A program made the translations under genes and the position numbers. This document shows positions 6,151 to 11,779 of a DNA stretch of 19,386 nucleotides, in pieces. The DNA is taken from the NCBI GenBank assembly GCA_028277515.1, contig JANQGC010000076.1:1-19386 (forward strand). The letters run 5' to 3'. Position 1 is the stretch's first letter. Each line of letters starts with the position of its first letter. Below the pieces are notes generated by a model, which ran no database searches, was not told the origin of the DNA, and saw nothing but the letters and a program-made list of their open reading frames with translations. This DNA comes from Anaerolineae bacterium. GTDB lineage: Bacteria > Chloroflexota > Anaerolineae > Promineifilales > Promineifilaceae.

Positions 6151-8169
6151 ATGCTTACACCCATCGAAACTGTATTGTTTTTGCTATTGGTCCTCATTTG
6201 CGCAGTTGCCGCTATTAACACCTGGGGCAGCATGTTTAAAATTATAAATAAGGGTCAACGGCAGCTTTACTTCGACAATTTCGGCCGGCGTTTATGGATC
6301 GGCATCCGCGCGTTGTTCAGCCAGGGTGACATCATCAGCCACCGGCGGACGGTCTCCATATTCCACTACCTGGTCGCCTACGGATTTATATTTTATGGTT
6401 TGGTTACGCTAGTGGATATTGCTGAAGGTCTCATTCCCGGCTTTCATTTTCTTGAAAACAACATCATCGGCGATATTTTTCGCCTGGCCGCCGATATATT
6501 TACCATCCTGGTATTGGCTGGTCTCCTATTTTTCCTGGTGCGTCGCTTCGGCCGTAAAGATCCCAACCTGCGTGCGCGAGAAAATGTCAAACTCAATCCC
6601 AAAGCCCGCTCCAAAGGCATCGAGATAGATTCACTCGTTGTGATCGCCTTTATCACCACGCACATGGTGGGCAGTCTCATGATTTCATCATCACGCATTG
6701 CCCTGTCCGAAGGCAGCGATCTCTGGCAGCCGGCCTCAAGTTTGCTCGCCTCGTTTATGGCCGGCTGGCCGGAAGGGTTGCTCAACTTCACGCTCCATTT
6801 TGGTTGGTGGATTTCAATTGGTTTAGTTGTGCTCTTTATTCCCTATTTCCCCTTGACCAAGCACATCCATTTGATCATGGGACCATTAAACTTCATGACC
6901 TCCCCCAAGCGCACCTATTTAGGCCAGATCTTCACCCTTGATTTTGAAGATGAGTCAATCGAACAGTTTGGGGCGTCAACCCTCAACGATTTGAATAAGA
7001 CGCAGGTCTTTGACACCTTCGCCTGCATAATGTGCAACCGCTGCCAGGAAGCCTGTCCGGCCTATAACACCGGCAAAGAACTGTCGCCGGCCGCCTTGGA
7101 AATCAACAAACGCTACTACACCAAACAAGATCTGTTTGGCGTTGCTGAAGGAACCGCCAATAGCGACCGCTTGTTGGATTTTGCCATTAGCGAGAGCGCC
7201 GTATGGGCCTGCACCGCTTGCGGCGCGTGCATTGACGTATGTCCCGTGGGCAACACTCCCATGCTCGATATTTTGGACATTCGTCGCGACCAGGTGCTCA
7301 TGGAAAGCAATTTCCCGGAGGAGCTAAAAGGCGCCTTTGTGGGCATGGAACGAACGGGCAATCCCTGGCAGTCAACAGAAAGCCGCATGGAATGGACCAA
7401 ACCGCTGCCCTTCCAGGTTCCTACCGTGCAAGAGAATCCCGATTATGATGTTCTGCTGTGGGTTGGCTGTGCCGGCGCTTTTAATCCCGACGCTCAAAAG
7501 ACCGTCCAGGCTCTGGCGACCATTATGTACGAGGCGGAATTGAGTTTCGCCATTCTGGGTGAAGATGAAACCTGTACCGGCGACTCCGCGCGTCGTGCCG
7601 GAAACGAATATCTTTACTGGGAAATGGCCCAGGGCAACATCGAAACGCTGAATGCGGCAGGAGCGGATAAAAAACGGATCGTCACCAGTTGCCCCCACTG
7701 TTTCACCACCATTGGCAAGGAATATGGTGAACTGGGTGGCCATTATGAGGTCTTCCACCACACGCAGCTCATCGCCGACCTGGTCGGCCGTGGCAAGCTG
7801 CGCCTGAACGGCAGCAAACTGGAAAAAGTTACCTTCCACGATCCCTGCTACCTGGGGCGGCACAATGACATCATCACCGAACCGCGAGATGCCTTAGCCA
7901 GGGCCGGCGCGACCCTTCTGGAGATGGACAAAACGGGCCGCGACTCCTTCTGCTGTGGCGCCGGGGGCGCTCAATATTGGAAAGAAGAAGAACACGGCCA
8001 AAAACCGGTCAATCTCACCCGTTTTGAGGAAGCGCAGCAAACAGGAGCGGAAACACTCGCTGTTGGCTGCCCTTTCTGCGCGACCATGTTAACCGACGCT
8101 AATCGCGAGCATGGAGAACCGATGCAGGTGCGCGACGTTGCCGAACTGGTGGCGGACGCGATTGCCTAA
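6151..8169 (+). CDS. Membrane Fe-S oxidoreductase, EMO/EtfD-like (NarI/DsrM-like cytochrome b fused to HdrD-like domain)
   Basis: Probable electron link between a cytoplasmic flavoprotein and the quinone pool. The 672-residue protein begins with about six hydrophobic segments within residues 5-240, with histidines suited to heme b (H70 in I-F-H-Y-L-V; H171 in T-T-H-M). Two 4Fe-4S motifs follow: C292-x2-C295-x2-C298-x3-C302-P and C354-x2-C357-x2-C360-x3-C364-P. The rest is HdrD/GlpC-like, with the CCG-type cysteine blocks S-C-P-H-C, D-P-C-Y-L-G-R and F-C-C-G-A-G-G, then G-C-P-F-C. This order matches ETF:menaquinone oxidoreductases (EMO) and mycobacterial EtfD, linked to acyl-CoA beta-oxidation. 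No etfAB gene is nearby, so the partner is inferred. The start is an ATG six bases after GAGGAG. An HdrD/DsrK-like sulfur-pathway role is the main alternative. Confidence 0.85.
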   Translation: MLTPIETVLFLLLVLICAVAAINTWGSMFKIINKGQRQLYFDNFGRRLWIGIRALFSQGDIISHRRTVSIFHYLVAYGFIFYGLVTLVDIAEGLIPGFHFLENNIIGDIFRLAADIFTILVLAGLLFFLVRRFGRKDPNLRARENVKLNPKARSKGIEIDSLVVIAFITTHMVGSLMISSSRIALSEGSDLWQPASSLLASFMAGWPEGLLNFTLHFGWWISIGLVVLFIPYFPLTKHIHLIMGPLNFMTSPKRTYLGQIFTLDFEDESIEQFGASTLNDLNKTQVFDTFACIMCNRCQEACPAYNTGKELSPAALEINKRYYTKQDLFGVAEGTANSDRLLDFAISESAVWACTACGACIDVCPVGNTPMLDILDIRRDQVLMESNFPEELKGAFVGMERTGNPWQSTESRMEWTKPLPFQVPTVQENPDYDVLLWVGCAGAFNPDAQKTVQALATIMYEAELSFAILGEDETCTGDSARRAGNEYLYWEMAQGNIETLNAAGADKKRIVTSCPHCFTTIGKEYGELGGHYEVFHHTQLIADLVGRGKLRLNGSKLEKVTFHDPCYLGRHNDIITEPRDALARAGATLLEMDKTGRDSFCCGAGGAQYWKEEEHGQKPVNLTRFEEAQQTGAETLAVGCPFCATMLTDANREHGEPMQVRDVAELVADAIA

Positions 8170-8191
8170 AACAGAAATCCGATTTCCTCAG

Positions 8192-8608
8192 CTAAACATT
8201 AAGGATTGAATAAGAGGTCGTTATGTTCGCTACCTGTCCTAACATAGCCTGCGCCGGACAGTAGCGATCCGTGGAAAGTTTTATCGCCCGTTCAACAGCT
8301 TTTGGATCTACCTGGTTGCCGCTGACGATATATTCCAGGTGAATGTCCGTAAAAACATGCGGATGATCGTTTTGCTGGTCGGCATGAGCTTTAACCTGTA
8401 AGCCGGTAACGTCTTGTCGCTGTTTTCTTAAAATCGAAATCACATCCATCGCCGTACAGCCACAAAGACCCATGAGAATGATCTCCATCGGCCGGGAGCC
8501 TGTATTGTCGCCCCCCACCCCTGGATCGGCGTCCATGACAACTTCATGGCCCGTATCGGCCGATCCTACAAAACGCATACCATAATCCATCGTGACCGAT
8601 GCATCCAT
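8192..8608 (-). CDS. OsmC/YhfA-family thiol protein
   Basis: OsmC-fold proteins are small cytoplasmic dimers; the best-known members reduce organic hydroperoxides with a cysteine pair. From the ATG at 8606-8608 the protein has 138 residues and starts M-D-A-S-V-T-M, with M-R-F-V-G-S-A-D-T-G-H-E-V-V-M-D-A typical of the YhfA-like branch. Cys51 (in C-G-C-T-A-M-D) and Cys117 (in R-Y-C-P-A-Q-A-M-L) correspond to the conserved pair; Cys49 is extra. A GTG at 8618-8620 gives four more residues, but GGTGG eight bases before the ATG favours the shorter form. It lies 15 bases downstream of the J-domain gene on the same strand and is convergent with the oxidoreductase, 22 bases away. The 22-base gap shows no clear terminator. 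The substrate is unknown. Confidence 0.88.
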   Translation of the reverse strand: MDASVTMDYGMRFVGSADTGHEVVMDADPGVGGDNTGSRPMEIILMGLCGCTAMDVISILRKQRQDVTGLQVKAHADQQNDHPHVFTDIHLEYIVSGNQVDPKAVERAIKLSTDRYCPAQAMLGQVANITTSYSILNV

Positions 8609-8623
8609 TACGAATACCACCCT

Positions 8624-9655
8624 TTACTTTTTATATCTTTTGCGGTTGCGCTGTTTTCTTAATTCTTCCCAGACGCTTTCATCCCCGCTATCATCAAAAT
8701 CATACCGATCCCAATTTTTATCGCGCCATTCTTGAAAGGCAGATTCCGGATCTTCCACCAGGACATGCTCCAGGCCCAGATCATAAACAGCATCGGCGAA
8801 GTCATCTCCTCCAAGATCCAGGTTTTCCTTGCCAAACGATTGGATTTCATCATGCAGCATATCTCGCTGCGCCATTCGATGCGCAATTTTATTCTCCAAA
8901 TCGGCCGCCAGCTCGTCCATCATATCTCGCCCTTGCTGCGCCAACCGCTCAGCCTGACGCATCAGTTGGGCGCTGGGATGATTTTCCAGGCGTTCCAGCT
9001 CCATCTCGATCTCTTCCATGCGCCGCCGGCAGCGCTGCCACTCCTTGAGCAAAGCTTCCGCAAGCTGCTGATTGGTATATTCTCTGCGCTGCGGGTCCGG
9101 TTCCAGGGCCAGTTCCTTTAATCGCTCCAGGTCTCCCACCGCATAGGCCGTATTGATCGCCATCATCATCGCTGTGCGATAGTTGCGATCCTCCTCATCC
9201 AGGGCAAAATCGGGATGAAAGCGGCGTGCCAGTTGGCGGTAAAGCCGTTTGATTTCCGCACTTTGATCCGGTGAGAGGTGGGGAGTGGGTTCGGATTCGG
9301 CCGCCTGGCGATAGCGGTAATTCCCTGAAGCGGCCGCCCCCGCTTCCTCCGACGTTCGCCATTGTTCATACAACGATCCGCCGGGGAAGTAATCATCGGC
9401 AAAGATACCGTCTTTCAAGATATTGAGTTGGCGGCGTAAGGATTGGATTTCCTCTTCCAGCCTTTCCAGTCGCCCGGTCAACTTTTCCAGGCGAGCGCGA
9501 ACCTTAAATTCAAACGCGCTAATTTCCGCTAGGCGCTCGCTTAATGCCGCCTCCGCGGCAACAAGCCGCGGTTTCACATCCTCAAGCAGCCGCTTGAGTT
9601 GTTGGATACGTTCCGACCATTGCTCGCCGGATTGAATGACATCATATTCCTGCAC
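8624..9655 (-). CDS. J-domain (DnaJ-like) protein flanked by coiled coils
   Basis: A probable DnaK co-chaperone or scaffold protein of 343 residues. Residues about 13-85 are a highly charged predicted coiled coil. A linker (about 86-125) follows, then a J domain (about 128-185) with the invariant H-P-D at 147-149 in R-R-F-H-P-D-F. A second charged helical stretch covers about 195-275, and the tail is acidic and then strongly basic (K-Q-R-N-R-K-R-Y-K-K). There is no zinc-finger or DnaJ C-terminal substrate domain and no DnaK gene nearby, so this is not canonical DnaJ. The start is GTG at 9653-9655 without a visible Shine-Dalgarno sequence; no in-frame ATG occurs before the J domain, so the start is uncertain. 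It is probably co-transcribed with the OsmC-like gene. The client is unknown. Confidence 0.75.
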   Translation of the reverse strand: MQEYDVIQSGEQWSERIQQLKRLLEDVKPRLVAAEAALSERLAEISAFEFKVRARLEKLTGRLERLEEEIQSLRRQLNILKDGIFADDYFPGGSLYEQWRTSEEAGAAASGNYRYRQAAESEPTPHLSPDQSAEIKRLYRQLARRFHPDFALDEEDRNYRTAMMMAINTAYAVGDLERLKELALEPDPQRREYTNQQLAEALLKEWQRCRRRMEEIEMELERLENHPSAQLMRQAERLAQQGRDMMDELAADLENKIAHRMAQRDMLHDEIQSFGKENLDLGGDDFADAVYDLGLEHVLVEDPESAFQEWRDKNWDRYDFDDSGDESVWEELRKQRNRKRYKK

Positions 9656-9827
9656 AAGAGAAATTAAACCCTAATTTGGTAAAAGAGCAAAACATGATCA
9701 TGCCCATCCAATTTGAACACCTGCACGCCTACCTGCTGGCCGCCGATGCTGTAAATAGTGTATTTTGTCACTTCTTACGCATGACTTTTGTCATATACCC
9801 ATCTGAAAAAATTATCTATACTATTTA

Positions 9828-9853
9828 CATGTATTCGCATATACGAATACATG
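9828..9853. promoter_or_regulatory. Probable ArsR-family operator (26-bp palindrome)
   Basis: CATGTATTCG (9828-9837) and CGAATACATG (9844-9853) are perfect inverted repeats separated by CATATA. The central ATAT continues the symmetry, leaving a single mismatched pair. It lies just downstream of a TATACT hexamer and ends 12 bases before the arsR ATG, covering the likely transcription start. This is the expected arrangement for autorepression by an ArsR/SmtB-type dimer. No second full copy was found before the cytochrome genes. Confidence 0.7.
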
Positions 9854-9859
9854 AAAGGG
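9854..9859 (+). promoter_or_regulatory. Ribosome binding site deciding the arsR start
   Basis: AAAGGG six bases before the ATG at 9866 selects this start over the in-frame ATG at 9851, which lies inside the palindrome. Confidence 0.6.
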
Positions 9860-9865
9860 CAAGTG

Positions 9866-10189
9866 ATGGAAACACCAAGTTTAGATGAATTAAATCTGCT
9901 GCACGCCAATATCTGTCAGGCGCTGGGCGATCCCAAACGGATTTTAATTTTATACGCTATTTACGAACGGCCGCGCCATGTTTCAGCCCTGGCCGAGGAC
10001 CTGAACATGCCCCAACCTACCGTTTCTCGCCACCTGCGCGTCCTGCGCCAGCGCGCCCTGGTTAGAACAGAAAGAATTGGCCCCGCCGTCGTTTACCACC
10101 TCGTCGAGCCGCGAATCGTGGAGATTTTAAACGACATGCGCCGGGTTTTGAGGGATTCCTTAAATCGGCAATCCAGTGTATTAGTTTGA
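9866..10189 (+). CDS. ArsR/SmtB-family winged-helix repressor
   Basis: A cytoplasmic DNA-binding regulator of 107 residues, the usual size. Residues about 12-30 include the typical A-L-G-D-P-K-R-I-L-I-L block. The recognition helix is in M-P-Q-P-T-V-S-R-H-L-R-V-L (about 50-62), followed by the wing V-R-T-E-R-I-G-P-A-V-V-Y-H-L. The only cysteine is in the first helix (N-I-C-Q-A-L-G-D). The arsenic-type E-L-C-V-C motif is absent and so is the two-cysteine arrangement of persulfide sensors BigR/SqrR, so the signal is not obvious. Its position directly before sulfur-type cytochromes and YeeE/YedE transporters suggests it controls them, as ArsR-family proteins do for other YeeE/YedE genes. Longer starts (ATG 9851, TTG 9788) run into the operator and are rejected. 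Confidence 0.9.
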   Translation: METPSLDELNLLHANICQALGDPKRILILYAIYERPRHVSALAEDLNMPQPTVSRHLRVLRQRALVRTERIGPAVVYHLVEPRIVEILNDMRRVLRDSLNRQSSVLV

Positions 10190-10204
10190 TTACTACATAA
10201 GAGA

Positions 10205-10261
10205 TGACAGTCACTTTAATTATTTATTTGAGTGATAATGCAGGTAGTAAAGTGACTGTCA
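10205..10261. promoter_or_regulatory. Perfect 14-bp inverted repeat upstream of the octaheme cytochrome gene
   Basis: TGACAGTCACTTTA (10205-10218) is the exact reverse complement of TAAAGTGACTGTCA (10248-10261), with a 29-base A/T-rich spacer. Each arm also has internal symmetry (TGACaGTCA on the left; GTGACtGTCAC on the right), as if two operator sites face each other. A GATAAT hexamer at 10234-10239 lies in the spacer and could be a -10 box. No T run follows the right arm, so an intrinsic terminator for arsR is unlikely. The motif differs from the arsR palindrome, suggesting a second regulator. The rest of the 128-base gap holds only the ribosome site of the next gene. Confidence 0.6.
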
Positions 10262-10317
10262 CATATAAAAAACCAATAAAGTAAGGGGAAGTCAAGCCAA
10301 AAAGTAACAGGAACATT

Positions 10318-11769
10318 ATGAAGAATTTTAAATACGTTTGGGTTGTCGGTATTGTTGTCACCCTCTTACTGATTATCGTTCCCATTATTCTCTTCACGTC
10401 CACCACTGCTCAGGCAGTGGACCAACCCTGGGATTCCGTTCCCGTTCGCCCGCCCCATACCGACCACACTGATTTAATGCCCGGTCCTTATGAGTCCGGA
10501 CCGGAAGTGACGACCGCCTGCCTGGAATGCCATGAAGATGCCGCGCATGAGGTCATTCAAACCGTGCATTGGACCTGGGAAAGCGAGCCGGTCATGCTGC
10601 CCGGCCGTGATGAGCCGGTCACCATTGGCAAGAAAAACCAGATCAACAATTTCTGCATCGGCGTCCAGGGAAATTGGACCGGTTGTACGCGCTGCCATAC
10701 GGGTTACGGCTGGGAAGATGCTAATTTCGACTTCTCTGACGGCTCCAATGTAGACTGCCTGGCCTGCCATGAACAGACCGGAACCTATGTCAAAAGTAAC
10801 AAGGGTCAGCCATCAGAAGAAAGTGACCTGGCCCTGGCCGCCCAAAGCGTGAGCACACCCACACGCCTCAACTGCGGGGGCTGCCACTTTAACGGCGGCG
10901 GCGGCAATGCCGTGAAACATGGCGACCTGGACAGCAGCCTTTTCTATCCGACGGAAAACATTGATGTCCATATGGGACGCCACGATTTCCAATGTGTGGA
11001 CTGCCACCAGACAGAAGAGCATCAAATCAGCGGCCATTCCATATCGGTCAGCGCCGGCAACTCTAACAGTTTCGACTGCACGCGCTGCCACTCGGAAGAA
11101 GTGCACCAGGATGAACGCATTACCGCCCATCTGGACGCGGTCGCCTGCCAGACCTGCCATATTCCCGAAGGGGCTGTTCGAGATGCTACGAAGATGGATT
11201 GGGACTGGTCGGCCGCCGGCCAGGATATCGCAGAAGATCCCCATGAATATCTAAAAATAAAGGGCAGTTTCGTCTACGAAAGGAATTTCATGCCCGATTA
11301 TACCTGGTATAACGGCACGGCCGATCGCTATCTCTTAGGGGATGAAATCGATCCGGCAAAAACCACCGTTCTCAACCCGCCTTTGGGAGACATCACTGAC
11401 CCCACTGCCAAAATCCGGCCATTTAAAGTGCATACGGCCAGGCAGATTTATGACACGAACTACAATATTCTGCTTCAACCCAAAACAGTGGGTGAAGGGG
11501 GATACTGGACCGATTTTGATTGGGACCAGGCCGCCAGGCTAGGTTCGGAGATTGCCGGGCTGCCATACAGCGGAGAATTTGGCTTCGCACCAACGGAAAT
11601 GTATTGGACGCTCGATCATATGGTGCAGCCCAAGGAACGCGCCTTGCAATGCGCCGACTGCCACAGTGAAAACGGCCGTCTTGATTGGGAGGCACTGGGC
11701 TACTACGGTGATCCCATAAATTGGGGTGGACGCCAATCGCAGAAATTAGTTCAAGGTCAAGAGAATTAA
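10318..11769 (+). CDS. Octaheme c-type cytochrome, tetrathionate reductase (OTR) family
   Basis: A predicted extracytoplasmic terminal reductase of 483 residues. An N-terminal hydrophobic segment (about 7-27) ends in T-A-Q-A, a signal peptide or anchor. Eight CXXCH motifs begin at C68, C123, C147, C186, C226, C254, C277 and C445. The block around residues 102-129 (G-K-K-N-Q-I-N-N-F-C-I, then C-T-R-C-H-T-G-Y-G-W) is typical of the OTR family from Shewanella, whose active-site heme has a lysine ligand; Lys105 or Lys106 are candidates. Cys113 is an extra non-heme cysteine. OTR reduces tetrathionate in vitro and also nitrite and hydroxylamine, so the true substrate is open; the adjacent sulfur transporters favour a sulfur oxyanion. 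AGGA lies before the ATG. Ten bases separate it from the next cytochrome gene. Confidence 0.9.
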   Translation: MKNFKYVWVVGIVVTLLLIIVPIILFTSTTAQAVDQPWDSVPVRPPHTDHTDLMPGPYESGPEVTTACLECHEDAAHEVIQTVHWTWESEPVMLPGRDEPVTIGKKNQINNFCIGVQGNWTGCTRCHTGYGWEDANFDFSDGSNVDCLACHEQTGTYVKSNKGQPSEESDLALAAQSVSTPTRLNCGGCHFNGGGGNAVKHGDLDSSLFYPTENIDVHMGRHDFQCVDCHQTEEHQISGHSISVSAGNSNSFDCTRCHSEEVHQDERITAHLDAVACQTCHIPEGAVRDATKMDWDWSAAGQDIAEDPHEYLKIKGSFVYERNFMPDYTWYNGTADRYLLGDEIDPAKTTVLNPPLGDITDPTAKIRPFKVHTARQIYDTNYNILLQPKTVGEGGYWTDFDWDQAARLGSEIAGLPYSGEFGFAPTEMYWTLDHMVQPKERALQCADCHSENGRLDWEALGYYGDPINWGGRQSQKLVQGQEN

Positions 11770-11779
11770 GAACTAAAAA

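Larger units (their letters stand above)
9656..9865. other. Divergent intergenic region between the J-domain gene and arsR
   Basis: A 210-base gap between divergent genes. Its right end holds the ArsR palindrome (9828-9853) and a TATACT hexamer at 9817-9822 that could serve as the arsR -10; a TTGTCA at 9788-9793 is too far from it to be its -35. The left half (about 9690-9755) is rather coding-like in composition and is open as a 70-codon frame from 9676, but the frame runs into arsR and has no recognisable product. Confidence 0.4.

Noticed and set aside
7372..7863. 163-codon open frame on the minus strand inside the Fe-S oxidoreductase gene
   Set aside because: It is antisense to a gene with intact conserved motifs and its translation has no recognisable domain.
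8171..8191. Short symmetry GAAATC-C-GATTTC between the oxidoreductase and OsmC genes as a bidirectional terminator
   Set aside because: The loop would be one base, the stem is A/T-rich and there is no T run.
8624..9655. Calling the J-domain protein DnaJ
   Set aside because: No Gly/Phe region, zinc finger or C-terminal substrate domain, and no dnaK or grpE nearby.
9676..9888. 70-codon open frame between the J-domain gene and arsR
   Set aside because: It crosses the ArsR operator and overlaps the start of arsR in another frame, has no clear ribosome site and matches no family I recognise. Its first half looks somewhat coding-like, so a decayed gene cannot be fully excluded.
9866..10189. Naming the regulator BigR, SqrR or ArsR sensu stricto
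   Set aside because: It has a single cysteine and lacks both the two-cysteine persulfide-sensor pattern and the arsenic-binding motif.
10205..10261. Reading the 14-bp inverted repeat as an intrinsic terminator of arsR
   Set aside because: The loop would be 29 bases and no T run follows the right arm.
10813..11244. 143-codon open frame on the minus strand inside the octaheme cytochrome gene
   Set aside because: Antisense to a stretch containing five CXXCH motifs; a by-product of that coding sequence.
10318..11769. Calling the octaheme protein a hydroxylamine oxidoreductase or nitrite reductase
   Set aside because: The G-K-K-N...N-N-F-C and C-T-R-C-H-T-G-Y-G-W context fits the OTR family, and there is no CXXCK motif as in NrfA. 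Nitrogen substrates remain possible in vitro.
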